Part shown: piece after piece, positions 45,977-54,333 of the stretch
Position numbering within the stretch: position 1 is the first letter of the stretch
Layout: every line of letters begins with the position of its first letter
Origin: Lutibacter flavus
GTDB lineage: Bacteria; Bacteroidota; Bacteroidia; Flavobacteriales; Flavobacteriaceae
DNA: 64,000 nucleotides
Reading direction: 5' to 3'
Assembly (NCBI RefSeq): GCF_900188355.1
Contig: NZ_FZNX01000006.1
Span: 62,001 to 126,000 of the forward strand
Made by a program: the position numbers and the translations under genes
The notes under the pieces: generated by a model
Told to the model about the DNA's origin: nothing
What the model saw: only the letters and a program-made list of their open reading frames with translations
The model's database searches: none

Positions 45977-46591
45977 TTATTTATTTTTTTTCAGAAATAA
46001 TGCTTGTTTAATTTTTTTTAATCTACTCAATACTTTTGAGTCATATTTATGCTCTTTTATATTTTTTTCATGTTTTGGATCATACAACATTCCAGTACAC
46101 AAACACATTTTTCGGTTTGTACGCGTTAAAATATCATAATTTTTACATGTCTGACATCCATTCCAAAAAGCTTCATCAGTTGTTAGTTCAGAAAATGTAA
46201 CCGGCTGATAACCTAAATCGTAATTAATTTTCATAACCGCCAAACCTGTGGTAATACCAAATATTTTAGCTTCTGGATATTTCTCTTTTGAATATTCTAA
46301 AATTTTCTTTTTTATTTTTTTTGCTAAACCTTGATTTCTATAATCTGGATGTACTATTAATCCTGAATTTACAACAAACTTTAAATTATCCCATAATTCT
46401 ATATAGCAAAAACCTGCAAATTGATCTTCATGAATTGCTATAACAGCATTTCCATTCACTATTTTTTTAGTTATATATTCCGGCGTTCGCTGTGCAATAC
46501 CTGTACCTCTCACTTTTGCGGAATCTTCTATAGTTTCACAAATTAATTGAGCATATTTCACATGCGACTCGTTAGCAATTACAACCTTCAT
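45977..46591 (-). CDS. GNAT acyltransferase, candidate N-acylglutamate synthase
   Basis: 204 aa, first gene of the arginine-proline operon. GNAT core at about 1-130 with the acyl-CoA loop HPDYRNQGLAKKIKKKI (RNQGLA at 85-90). After the core a Cys cluster C146-x2-C149 ... C163-x-C165 (GCQTCKNYD and KMCLCTG) looks like a metal site. The operon has argB, argC, argD and argE-type genes but no argA or argJ, so this gene is the natural candidate for acylating glutamate; proteins of this kind at the same place in Bacteroides have been proposed for that step (from memory). Acetyl or succinyl donor cannot be told. Confidence 0.78.
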   Translation of the reverse strand: MKVVIANESHVKYAQLICETIEDSAKVRGTGIAQRTPEYITKKIVNGNAVIAIHEDQFAGFCYIELWDNLKFVVNSGLIVHPDYRNQGLAKKIKKKILEYSKEKYPEAKIFGITTGLAVMKINYDLGYQPVTFSELTTDEAFWNGCQTCKNYDILTRTNRKMCLCTGMLYDPKHEKNIKEHKYDSKVLSRLKKIKQALFLKKNK

Positions 46592-46671
46592 TGGCTTATT
46601 TTATTAAATTGAATATTAAAAATTTTATGAATTACCGTAGCAACGGAAAAACCGTTTTTAAAAAAATGATA

Positions 46672-46686
46672 CGCCCAAATTGGGCG
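46672..46686 (-). terminator. Hairpin in the arg leader (possible attenuator)
   Basis: CGCCCAA-A-TTGGGCG, 7-bp GC-rich arms. On the minus strand it is followed by TATCA and then T7. The T run is displaced by 5 bases, so termination may be weak. Confidence 0.45.
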
Positions 46687-46819
46687 CAAAAAATGATTTA
46701 TCATTTCAATAAAAAAATTTGAAATAATTAAAAAATATAAATTAAATAGTATGTTAAAAATATGATACAAAATAGAAATGAAAATAAAATGAATAAACTG
46801 TTTTTTTGGGCACGAAAAA

Positions 46820-46840
46820 TTAACGCATAAAGCGGCGCAT
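46820..46840 (-). CDS. Putative arginine leader peptide MRRFMR
   Basis: ATG CGC CGC TTT ATG CGT TAA: six codons, three for Arg, about 230 bases before the first gene of the arginine operon, same strand. It sits in a GC-rich island (46806-46860) inside otherwise very AT-rich DNA, and the island is closed by a perfect 9-bp stem, AACTGTTTT with AAAACAGTT (46796-46804 and 46863-46871). Just after the stop, CGTGCCCAAA (46805-46814) can pair with the 3' arm of the downstream hairpin. This suits ribosome-mediated control by Arg-tRNA. Very short, so chance cannot be excluded. Confidence 0.5.
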   Translation of the reverse strand: MRRFMR

Positions 46841-47008
46841 CCTAAAAGTAGGCGAGGGAGTTAAAACAGTTGTATTTAAATTATATACTTTCATTAGTAC
46901 AATATTACATAAAATTGTAATACAAAATATTAATTGTTGAATAATTAACAAAATCACAATTTAAACTATTAAAAATTAACAAATAACGTTTTAGAAGAGG
47001 TTTCATCA

Positions 47009-48271
47009 CTAAATCAAAAATTGAAATAGCTCAGGGTTCTCATTTAAGTATTCACCTAAGAAACCTTTTTGTTTCATCCTTTCAACCAAAGGCTCAAAAT
47101 CATCTTTGGAGTCTAGTTCTATTCCTATAACTGCCGGTCCTTTATCTCTGTTATTCTTTTTAGTATACTCAAAATATGCTATATCATCATTTGGACCTAA
47201 TACATCAACAACAAATTCTTTTAATGCACCGGCTCTTTGGGGAAATTTAATTATAAAATAATGCTTTAATCCTTGGTACAATAAAGCCCGTTCTTTCATT
47301 TCTTCCATTCTGGTAATATCATTATTACCTCCACTTACTATACAAACAACTGTTTTACCTTTTATCTGCTCTTTATGTTGTTCCAAAGCCGCAATTGAAA
47401 GTGCTCCAGCTGGTTCAACTACTAAGGCATTTTCATTATAGACTTTAAGTATTGTTGAACAAATTAAACCTTCGCAAATAGTATCTGTGGCATCTAATAA
47501 ATTTTTACAAAACTCGAAGGTTATTTCTCCCATTCTTTTTACTGCCGCTCCATCAACAAATTTTTCAATTTCAGTTAATGTAGTATTTTCTCCTTTTTCT
47601 AATGATATTGTTAATGATGGCGCTCCTTTTGGCTCTACTCCAATTAGCTTTGTTGTTGGGCTTAAAACCTTAAAAACACTTCCAACACCAGATGCTAAAC
47701 CTCCACCACCAACAGGCATAAATAAATAGTCAATTTGAGAATCACAGTCGTTTAATATCTCCAATCCAACAGTTCCCTGACCAGCAATTACATCCAAATC
47801 ATCAAATGGATGCACATATGTACTTTTATTTTCAAAACAGAATTCTGATGCCGCTTTTTGGCTATCATCAAAACTATCTCCATAAAGCTGAATGGTAACA
47901 AACTCACCACCAAACATTCTAACTTGATCAATTTTTTGATTTGGAGTTGTAACCGGCATAAAAATAGTACAATTTGTTTCTAGCTTTTTACAAGCAAAAG
48001 CTACTCCTTGCGCGTGATTCCCAGCACTAGCGCAAACAATTCCGTTAGCTAATTCACTTTTAGATAAACCTTGAATTTTATTATAAGCTCCTCTAATTTT
48101 ATAGGAACGAACAACTTGAACATCTTCTCTTTTAAAGTAGATGTTTGCACTATAATATTCAGAAAAATTCTTCATAAAAACCAAAGGAGTTGCTTGCACA
48201 ACCCCTTTGATGCTCTGTTGAGCTTTATAAATATTTTCTAATGAAAGGCTATTTTTAATAGTTTCACCCAA
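47009..48271 (-). CDS. ilvA: Threonine dehydratase (biosynthetic)
   Basis: 420 aa. Threonine to 2-oxobutyrate, first step to isoleucine. PLP Lys in RSYKIRGAYNKI near 57, ASAGNHAQGVAFACK near 85, PVGGGGLASGVGSVF near 190. The C-terminal 85 residues (LKHYFIIKFPQRAGALKEFVVDVL...) are a single ACT-like domain for feedback control, against two in E. coli IlvA. Last gene of the ilv operon, 11 bases after ilvC. Confidence 0.94.
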   Translation of the reverse strand: MGETIKNSLSLENIYKAQQSIKGVVQATPLVFMKNFSEYYSANIYFKREDVQVVRSYKIRGAYNKIQGLSKSELANGIVCASAGNHAQGVAFACKKLETNCTIFMPVTTPNQKIDQVRMFGGEFVTIQLYGDSFDDSQKAASEFCFENKSTYVHPFDDLDVIAGQGTVGLEILNDCDSQIDYLFMPVGGGGLASGVGSVFKVLSPTTKLIGVEPKGAPSLTISLEKGENTTLTEIEKFVDGAAVKRMGEITFEFCKNLLDATDTICEGLICSTILKVYNENALVVEPAGALSIAALEQHKEQIKGKTVVCIVSGGNNDITRMEEMKERALLYQGLKHYFIIKFPQRAGALKEFVVDVLGPNDDIAYFEYTKKNNRDKGPAVIGIELDSKDDFEPLVERMKQKGFLGEYLNENPELFQFLI

Positions 48272-48282
48272 AATTTTATCGT

Positions 48283-49755
48283 TTAAACAATTTTAGTCAT
48301 TGCAGTCATCGAAGTTCTTAAAAACTCACCAATTTCTTCAACTGGATGGTTTCTTATTGCATCATTTACTTCAATTAATTCTTTATTATCCACTCCGTTT
48401 GAACCCTCATTAAAAGGTCTACCAACATAATTATTTGCTGTTTTTTTAACGTAATCTGCAATTAAAGGCTTACACGCATGATCAAACAAATAACATCCAT
48501 ACTCTGCAGTATCAGAAATTACACTATTCATTTCGTATAATTTTTTACGTGCAATTGTATTTGCAATTAATGGCGTTTCATGTAACGACTCATAATAAGC
48601 AGATTCATCAATAATTCCAGATTCTGTCATTGCTTCAAAAGCCAATTCAACACCAGCTTTTACCATTGCTACCATTAACACACCATTATCAAAATATTCT
48701 TGTTCAGAAATTTCAATGTCCGCTGCAGGAGTTTTTTCAAAGGCAGTTTCTCCGGTTGCTGCTCTCCAAGTTAATAAGTTCACATCATCATTTGCCCAAT
48801 CTTCCATCATTGTTCTAGAAAAATGACCACTCATAATATCGTCCATATGTTTTTGGAACAACGGACGCATAATATCTTTTAATTCTTCGGAAGCATTAAA
48901 TGCTGCAATTTTTGCTGGATTCGATAAACGATCCATCATATTTGTAATACCACCATATTTTAAAGCTTCTGTAATAGTTTCCCAACCATATTGAATTAAT
49001 TTTGATGCATAACCAGCTTCAACACCTTCAGCTACCATTTTGTCGAAACATAAAATAGACCCCGTTTGTAACAAACCGCAAAGAATAGTTTGCTCACCCA
49101 TTAAATCAGATTTTACCTCAGCTACAAATGAAGATTCTAAAACTCCTGCAGTATGTCCACCTGTTCCAACTGCATATGCTTTTGCATAATCCCATCCTTT
49201 TCCTTCTGGATCATTTTCTGGATGTACAGCAATTAAAGTTGGCACACCAAATCCTCTCTTAAATTCTTCACGAACTTCAGATCCTGGTGATTTTGGTGCT
49301 ACCATAATAACGGTAATATCTTTTCTTACTTGCATTCCTTCTTCAACAATATTAAATCCGTGAGAATACGATAAAGTTGAACCTTTTTTCATTAAAGGCA
49401 TTACAGCGGATACAACAGCAGTGTGTTGTTTATCTGGTGTTAAATTGATTAATAAATCGGCTGTTGGAATCATTTCTTCATAAGTTCCAACTTTAAATTT
49501 ATTTTCAGAAGCATTTAAAAACGATTGTCTTTTTTCAGAAATAGCAGTTGGTCTTAAAGTATAAGAAACATCTAAACCTGAATCTCTCATATTTAACCCT
49601 TGGTTTAAACCTTGCGCTCCACAACCTACAATTACAATTTTCTTCCCAATTAATGCATTTACACCATCACCGAATTCCGAAGAATCCATAAACCTACATT
49701 TTCCTAATTGATCTAATTTATCTCTTAATGAAAGTGTATTAAAATAATTTGCCAT
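48283..49755 (-). CDS. ilvC: Ketol-acid reductoisomerase, class II
   Basis: 490 aa, the long two-knotted-domain class like E. coli IlvC. NADPH-binding [23 protein letters not shown] near 33, [21 protein letters not shown] near 155, metal ligands in [13 protein letters not shown] near 216 and the second acidic set in [13 protein letters not shown]. Makes dihydroxy acids for valine and isoleucine. 21 bases after ilvN. Confidence 0.96.
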   Translation of the reverse strand: MANYFNTLSLRDKLDQLGKCRFMDSSEFGDGVNALIGKKIVIVGCGAQGLNQGLNMRDSGLDVSYTLRPTAISEKRQSFLNASENKFKVGTYEEMIPTADLLINLTPDKQHTAVVSAVMPLMKKGSTLSYSHGFNIVEEGMQVRKDITVIMVAPKSPGSEVREEFKRGFGVPTLIAVHPENDPEGKGWDYAKAYAVGTGGHTAGVLESSFVAEVKSDLMGEQTILCGLLQTGSILCFDKMVAEGVEAGYASKLIQYGWETITEALKYGGITNMMDRLSNPAKIAAFNASEELKDIMRPLFQKHMDDIMSGHFSRTMMEDWANDDVNLLTWRAATGETAFEKTPAADIEISEQEYFDNGVLMVAMVKAGVELAFEAMTESGIIDESAYYESLHETPLIANTIARKKLYEMNSVISDTAEYGCYLFDHACKPLIADYVKKTANNYVGRPFNEGSNGVDNKELIEVNDAIRNHPVEEIGEFLRTSMTAMTKIV

Positions 49756-49776
49756 TTTTTTAGTATTTGTATTCTT

Positions 49777-50298
49777 TTAATTAATTTCTGCTAATAATTC
49801 TGATATTGCCATTTTAGGTCGTGTTATTGCAATGCGCCCTGAACGTACAAACTGCAACAAACCATATGGTTGTAGTTTTTCGTACATATTGTCAATATCA
49901 TTTTTTAAACCTGAAGCTTCTATTACAAAATAACGTTCTGTTATTGAAATAATATGTGCTCTTCTAAATTTTAATTTATTCTGAATTTGTTCATCATATA
50001 AATGTTCTGACGAAATTTTAAATAATGCTGTTTCATTATAAATAATTTCATCTTCGGTATGATAAAAAGCACGAATAACTTCAATTTGTTTTTCTAATTG
50101 ACCAACAACTTTTCTAATCAACGTTTTTGGAACAATTACTACAAATGTAAACCTATGTACGTTTTCAATTTCAGATTTTGAAACAGTCATGCTTTCAATA
50201 TTGATATGACGTTTTAAAAATATTGCTGAAATACGGTTCAATATTCCAATATTATTTTCAGTATAAACCGAAACTGTAAAATTTTGATTTTCTTCCAT
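49777..50298 (-). CDS. ilvN: Acetolactate synthase small (regulatory) subunit
   Basis: 173 aa. N-terminal ACT domain (FTVSVYTENNIGILNRISAIFLKRHINIESM, residues 6-36), then the C-terminal domain with HIISITERYFVIEASGLKNDI and GLLQFVRSGRIAITR. Binds valine and confers feedback inhibition on the large subunit. Begins 2 bases after the large-subunit gene. Confidence 0.95.
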   Translation of the reverse strand: MEENQNFTVSVYTENNIGILNRISAIFLKRHINIESMTVSKSEIENVHRFTFVVIVPKTLIRKVVGQLEKQIEVIRAFYHTEDEIIYNETALFKISSEHLYDEQIQNKLKFRRAHIISITERYFVIEASGLKNDIDNMYEKLQPYGLLQFVRSGRIAITRPKMAISELLAEIN

Positions 50299-50300
50299 AA

Positions 50301-52034
50301 TTAACTTAATCTTATATCTGAAACACTTGCTCCTGTTGGTATCATTGGAAATACATTATCTTCTTTCTCAATTACAACTTCCAAAAAGTAAGAATCTTTT
50401 GATTCAACCATTGATTTTATTGCTGCTGCTAAATCTTCACGATTTGAAACTCGTTTTGCTTCAATATCATATGCTTCAGCCAATTTTACAAAATCTGGAC
50501 TTACCATTTCTGTTGAAGCATATCGCTTATCAAAAAATAGTTCTTGCCATTGACGAACCATTCCTAAGTAGCCATTATTTAACACTACTATTTTAACAGC
50601 CGCTTTTGTTTGAAGTATTGTGCCTAATTCATTACAAGTCATCTGGTAACCTCCATCTCCAATAATTGCAATTACTTCTCTATCTGGAGTTCCAATTTTA
50701 GCGCCAATAGCTGCTGGTAATGCAAATCCCATAGTACCCAAACCACCAGAAGTAACACTACTTCTTGTTTTTATAAAATCAGCATAACGACACGCAAACA
50801 TTTGGTGCTGACCAACATCTGAAACGATAACAGCATCACCATTGGTTTCTTTATTAATTCCACCTAAAACTTCACCCATTGTTAATCCTTTTTTCGAAGG
50901 ATTTAACTGATCTTTAATTACACTATCATTTTCAATTTGATATAGTTTATCAAATTCTTTCATCCAATTTTTATGATTGGCAGTGTCAACATAATTCATT
51001 ATTTCTGCTAATGTTTCTTTAACGTCGCCTAAAACAGCAATATCCGTTTTTACATTTTTATCAATTTCCGCAGGGTCAATATCAAAATGAATCACTTTTG
51101 CTTGTTTTGCATACGTAGCTAAGTTTCCTGTAACACGATCATCAAAACGCATTCCAATAGCAATTAATACATCACAAGAATTGGTTAACACGTTTGGCGC
51201 ATAATTACCATGCATCCCAACCATCCCCACGTGTAATGGATGTTTTGTTTCTAATGCTGAAAGCCCTAAAACTGTTGAAGCCGAAGGAATATCTGTTTTT
51301 TCAATAAAACTTTTAAACTCTTTTTCAGCTTCACCAATAATAACACCTTGCCCCCAAACAATAAATGGTTTTTTTGCATTATTAATTGCCGTTGCCGCTT
51401 CTTTTATTTTTTCAATATCAAACTTTGGAACTGCTCTATAGCTTCTAACTTTTTCACATTTTTTATATGAAAAATCTAATTCACCTAATTGCGCATCTTT
51501 TGTAATATCAATTAAAACAGGACCCGGACGACCAGATTTTGCAATGTAAAATGCTTTTGCAATTACTTCTGGAATTTCTGAAGCTTTTGTAATTTGAAAA
51601 TTCCATTTTGTAACCGGTGTTGAAATTCCAATAATATCGGTTTCCTGAAAAGCATCTGAACCTAATAAATGTGATGCTACCTGACCAGTTATACACACCA
51701 AGGGCGTGGAATCAATTTGAGCATCAGCAATACCCGTAACTAAGTTTGTTGCTCCTGGCCCCGATGTTGCAAATACAATACCAGGCTTCCCAGTTACACG
51801 AGCAAAACCTTGAGCAGCGTGTGCAGCTCCTTGTTCATGACGAGTTAAAACATGATGAAACTTATCTTGATATTTATAAATCTCATCATAAACAGGCATA
51901 ATTGCCCCTCCTGGATATCCAAAAGCCATATCAGCACCTTCTTCCAACAAACATTTTATTACTGCTTCTGCACCTGAAATTCTAACGGTATTAGCAGTTT
52001 GTTTTTGTTGAGCTTCCTTATTCAATGTTTCCAT
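50301..52034 (-). CDS. ilvB: Acetolactate synthase large subunit
   Basis: 577 aa, ThDP enzyme. N-terminal Pyr domain with FGYPGGAIMPVYDEI and catalytic Glu in LTRHEQGAAHAAQG near 67; central FAD-binding part (GMVGMHGNYAPNVL, GMRFDDRVTGNL); C-terminal PP domain with GDGGYQMTCNELGTIL and NNGYLGMVRQWQELFF. First committed step for valine, leucine and isoleucine. 4 bases after ilvD. Confidence 0.97.
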   Translation of the reverse strand: METLNKEAQQKQTANTVRISGAEAVIKCLLEEGADMAFGYPGGAIMPVYDEIYKYQDKFHHVLTRHEQGAAHAAQGFARVTGKPGIVFATSGPGATNLVTGIADAQIDSTPLVCITGQVASHLLGSDAFQETDIIGISTPVTKWNFQITKASEIPEVIAKAFYIAKSGRPGPVLIDITKDAQLGELDFSYKKCEKVRSYRAVPKFDIEKIKEAATAINNAKKPFIVWGQGVIIGEAEKEFKSFIEKTDIPSASTVLGLSALETKHPLHVGMVGMHGNYAPNVLTNSCDVLIAIGMRFDDRVTGNLATYAKQAKVIHFDIDPAEIDKNVKTDIAVLGDVKETLAEIMNYVDTANHKNWMKEFDKLYQIENDSVIKDQLNPSKKGLTMGEVLGGINKETNGDAVIVSDVGQHQMFACRYADFIKTRSSVTSGGLGTMGFALPAAIGAKIGTPDREVIAIIGDGGYQMTCNELGTILQTKAAVKIVVLNNGYLGMVRQWQELFFDKRYASTEMVSPDFVKLAEAYDIEAKRVSNREDLAAAIKSMVESKDSYFLEVVIEKEDNVFPMIPTGASVSDIRLS

Positions 52035-52038
52035 AAAA

Positions 52039-53721
52039 TTAAAATTTATCCGTTACACAACCTTCTGATGCTGACGAAACGGTTTTTGCATATTTATATA
52101 AAATTCCTTTTTTGTGCTTCAACTCTGGAGCTTTCCATTTTGCTTTTCTTTTAGCCAACTCATCATCAGTTAATTTCACATTTATTTTTTTATTTGTAGC
52201 ATCAATTACAATAATATCTCCATCTTTTAATAATCCTAATGCACCACCACTTTGCGCTTCTGGAGTAATATGTCCAACAACAAATCCGTGCGTTCCACCG
52301 GAAAAACGACCATCTGTAATTAACGCAACTGTTTTACCTAAACCAGCACCCATAATCATAGAAGTTGGTTTCAACATTTCTGGCATTCCCGGACCACCTT
52401 TTGGACCGACATATCTTATTACTACAACATCCCCTTTTGAAACTTTACCAGCTCCAATACCTGCATTTGCTGCATCTTCTCCATCAAATACTACTGCTTT
52501 TCCTTCAAACAAGTTTCCTTCTTTACCGCTTATTTTTGCCACTGAACCTTCGGTTGCTAAGTTTCCAAATAAAATTTGAAGATTTCCTGAAGATTTTAAG
52601 GCTTTTTCAGTTGGGTGAATTACTTGTTGATCTTCTTCAAAACTTAAGGCTTTTACATCAGCTAAATTTTCAGCTAAAGTTTTACCGGTTATTGTCATAC
52701 AATCCCCATGTAAATACCCTTTTTCTAATAAATATTTCATTACCGCTGGTGTTCCACCAACTCCATGAACATCTTCCATTAAATATTCACCACTTGGTTT
52801 TAAATCTGCAATTAAAGGAGTTCTATCGCTTACACGTTGAAAATCATCTAAAGTGAATTCAATTCCTGCCGCGTGTGCAATTGCCAAATAATGTAAAACT
52901 GCATTTGTAGATCCACCTAAAGCATTCACCAAAGCAACCGCATTTTCCAACGATTTTTTAGTAATAATATCTAAAGGTTTTAAATCTAATTCTAATAAGT
53001 TTTTAATTGCAGCAGCAATGCGCTCACTTTCGTTTTCTTTAATAGGATTTTCCGCTGGAATTGATGAATTATAAGGCAGTGCAAACCCTAAAGCTTCAAT
53101 AGATGAAGCCATTGTATTTGCTGTATACATACCGCCACAAGCTCCAGCTCCTGGAATTGCATTTTTTATAATCTCTTTGTATTTTTCTTCTGAAATATCG
53201 CCTGCAATTTTTTGACCTAAAGCCTCAAATGCAGAAACTATATTTAGTTTTCTTCCTTTATATCTTCCTGAAGCAATTGTACCTCCATAAACCATTAAAG
53301 ATGGTCTATTTAAACGTAACATCGCCATAATTGCTCCTGGCATATTTTTATCACAACCTACAACAGTAACCAAACCATCATAACTTTGGGCATTCATAAC
53401 TATTTCAATAGAATCAGCAATAACATCTCTAGAAGGTAATGAGTAATTCATTCCTGAAGTCCCCATTGAAATTCCATCACTAACTCCAATTGTATTAAAT
53501 TTTAAACCTACAAGCTCTTGTTTATTCACTTCTTCCTGAATAAAACCAGCTAAACCATTAAGATGCATGTTACAAGGATTGCCATCGTAACCTGTACTAG
53601 CAATCCCCACCTGAGGTTTTTTCATATCATCATCAGTTAAGCCCACTCCGTACAGCATTGCTTGTGCAGCCGGTTGTGTAGGATCTTGAGTCACTCTTTT
53701 ACTGTATTTATTTAATTGCAT
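52039..53721 (-). CDS. ilvD: Dihydroxy-acid dehydratase
   Basis: 560 aa. Fe-S dehydratase for the third common step. Cluster ligands in [11 protein letters not shown] near 49, [14 protein letters not shown] near 121 and [14 protein letters not shown] near 193; also [23 protein letters not shown] near 470. First structural gene of the ilv operon, preceded by a 612-base leader with two small Ile/Val/Leu-rich ORFs and two terminators. Confidence 0.97.
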   Translation of the reverse strand: MQLNKYSKRVTQDPTQPAAQAMLYGVGLTDDDMKKPQVGIASTGYDGNPCNMHLNGLAGFIQEEVNKQELVGLKFNTIGVSDGISMGTSGMNYSLPSRDVIADSIEIVMNAQSYDGLVTVVGCDKNMPGAIMAMLRLNRPSLMVYGGTIASGRYKGRKLNIVSAFEALGQKIAGDISEEKYKEIIKNAIPGAGACGGMYTANTMASSIEALGFALPYNSSIPAENPIKENESERIAAAIKNLLELDLKPLDIITKKSLENAVALVNALGGSTNAVLHYLAIAHAAGIEFTLDDFQRVSDRTPLIADLKPSGEYLMEDVHGVGGTPAVMKYLLEKGYLHGDCMTITGKTLAENLADVKALSFEEDQQVIHPTEKALKSSGNLQILFGNLATEGSVAKISGKEGNLFEGKAVVFDGEDAANAGIGAGKVSKGDVVVIRYVGPKGGPGMPEMLKPTSMIMGAGLGKTVALITDGRFSGGTHGFVVGHITPEAQSGGALGLLKDGDIIVIDATNKKINVKLTDDELAKRKAKWKAPELKHKKGILYKYAKTVSSASEGCVTDKF

Positions 53722-53799
53722 TTATTTTAACGCTTTATAAATTTCTTTAAATTATTTTTAAAACAATCTAATTTTTATTAATTTTTTCTCAATGAAGAG

Positions 53800-53807
53800 C
53801 AAATTTA
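53800..53807 (-). promoter_or_regulatory. Possible second ilvD promoter
   Basis: Minus strand TAAATTTG followed by C, an exact -7 box 78 bases before the ilvD ATG and downstream of both attenuators. No -33 TTG at the right distance. If active, it would supply attenuation-independent transcription. Confidence 0.35.
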
Positions 53808-53931
53808 AATTAGACTTTTGTTTTTAACATTTTTTTATTGTTTTTATTACAATATCCACCTTTGATAAATTATTCATATATAGCTGATTTAATGCTAATT
53901 ACCTCTTTATTTTTTACAATGATTATACAAT

Positions 53932-53968
53932 AAAAAAACCTATATCATTTTATTGATACAGGTTTTTT
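53932..53968 (-). terminator. Attenuator terminator 2 (ilv leader)
   Basis: On the minus strand AAAAAACCTGTATCA pairs with TGATATAGGTTTTTT (one G-U pair) across loop ATAAAA, ending in T7. The 5' arm segment TGTATCAA (53953-53960) is fully complementary, with one G-U pair, to TTGATGCA (53989-53996), which overlaps the stop codon of leader ORF 2. Confidence 0.8.
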
Positions 53969-53992
53969 GAATTTTTAAATAACAAAATTGCA

Positions 53993-54058
53993 TCAATTTA
54001 TTAAACTAATAATAATGACTAGAATTAAAATGACGTCTATTGCTATATTTTTTCTCAT
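53993..54058 (-). CDS. ilv leader peptide 2
   Basis: 21 codons plus stop. It begins MRKNIAIDVILILV; in all it has 8 Ile, 3 Leu and 2 Val, so 13 of 21 residues are branched-chain. The codons are ATT or ATA for Ile, GTC for Val, TTA or CTA for Leu. It ends with AAT TGA, 25 bases before terminator 2. Only 10 bases lie between its ATG and the end of the T tract of terminator 1. A ribosome held at the Ile run would leave the antiterminator segment at the stop codon free; one that reaches the stop would cover it. Function is inferred from composition and layout. Confidence 0.72.
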   Translation of the reverse strand: MRKNIAIDVILILVIIISLIN

Positions 54059-54067
54059 TTTTAATAT

Positions 54068-54095
54068 AAAAAAACCTCCCTAAATTTTAGGAAGG
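54068..54095 (-). terminator. Attenuator terminator 1 (ilv leader)
   Basis: On the minus strand CCTTCCTAAA and TTTAGGGAGG form the stem, followed by T7. A short upstream segment TAGGA, just after leader ORF 1, could pair with TCCTA of the 5' arm as a weak antiterminator. Confidence 0.8.
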
Positions 54096-54129
54096 CTTTA
54101 TAATTTATTAATTACAATACAATCCTATA

Positions 54130-54189
54130 TTAGCTGTGAATAATCACAGAGACTTTTATAGAAATGATATTGATATTGTTGTTTTTCAT
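54130..54189 (-). CDS. ilv leader peptide 1
   Basis: 19 codons plus stop: MKNNNINIISIKVSVIIHS. Six Ile (ATC, ATC, ATT, ATA, ATT, ATT) and two Val (GTC, GTG), no Leu. Its last codons form the perfect hairpin CTGTGA-TTAT-TCACAG (54134-54149), the place of a pause hairpin in classic attenuators, and terminator 1 follows 35 bases after the stop. The Ile/Val content matches the products of the downstream operon ilvD-B-N-C-A. Confidence 0.7.
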   Translation of the reverse strand: MKNNNINIISIKVSVIIHS

Positions 54190-54333
54190 GTGTATTTAAT
54201 TATTTTATTTTAACGGTCACCTGCTGTTCGCCATTTGTCATTTTATTTGATGACACACCTTTTAACACACTCGTTTCATAATTGAGTTACAAATATGTAA
54301 TATATTTTTTAATTACTAACAATTAATATAAAT

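Larger units (their letters stand above)
46592..47008. promoter_or_regulatory. Leader and spacer upstream of the arginine operon
   Basis: 417 bases without a standard gene between ilvA and the GNAT gene. From right to left on the minus strand it holds: AT-rich sequence with an inverted repeat TATTACA-N6-TGTAATA (46903-46922); the GC-rich leader-peptide island; an AT-rich stretch; the CGCCCAA hairpin; and a small hairpin AACGG-TTTTT-CCGTT (46642-46656). No exact TAnnTTTG box was found on the minus strand; TGATTTTG near 46960 has one mismatch. Confidence 0.5.
53722..54333. promoter_or_regulatory. ilv operon leader with tandem attenuators
   Basis: 612 bases without a standard gene. Order on the minus strand: near-consensus -7 box CATATTTG (54290-54297, one mismatch); a stem TGTCAT-N8-ATGACA (54236-54255); leader ORF 1 (54189-54130) with hairpin CTGTGA-TTAT-TCACAG over its last codons; terminator 1 (54095-54068); leader ORF 2 (54058-53993); terminator 2 (53968-53932); then about 210 AT-rich bases with an exact TAAATTTG box, up to ilvD. 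Confidence 0.7.

Noticed and set aside
46588-46770. 60-codon minus-strand ORF reading into the GNAT gene start
   Set aside because: It spans AT-rich leader sequence and the CGCCCAA hairpin. The composition is Phe/Ile/Asn-rich as expected from AT-rich noise, and it overlaps the GNAT start; better explained as the arg leader region.
46806-46860. Resemblance of the GC-rich island (ACGCA..AAGC..CCTAAA..GTAGG) to a c-di-GMP (GEMM) riboswitch half
   Set aside because: Only scattered words match, the first helix with its GAAA loop is absent, and on the plus strand no gene follows. The leader-peptide reading on the minus strand is simpler.
52112-52579. 155-codon plus-strand ORF opposite ilvD
   Set aside because: Antisense shadow of a strongly conserved gene; no start context and no family motif.
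54236-54255. TGTCAT-N8-ATGACA stem as a member of the TGTCATTC repeat family
   Set aside because: Only the outer 6 bases agree with the repeats in the arg operon; it may be chance or part of the ilv leader fold.
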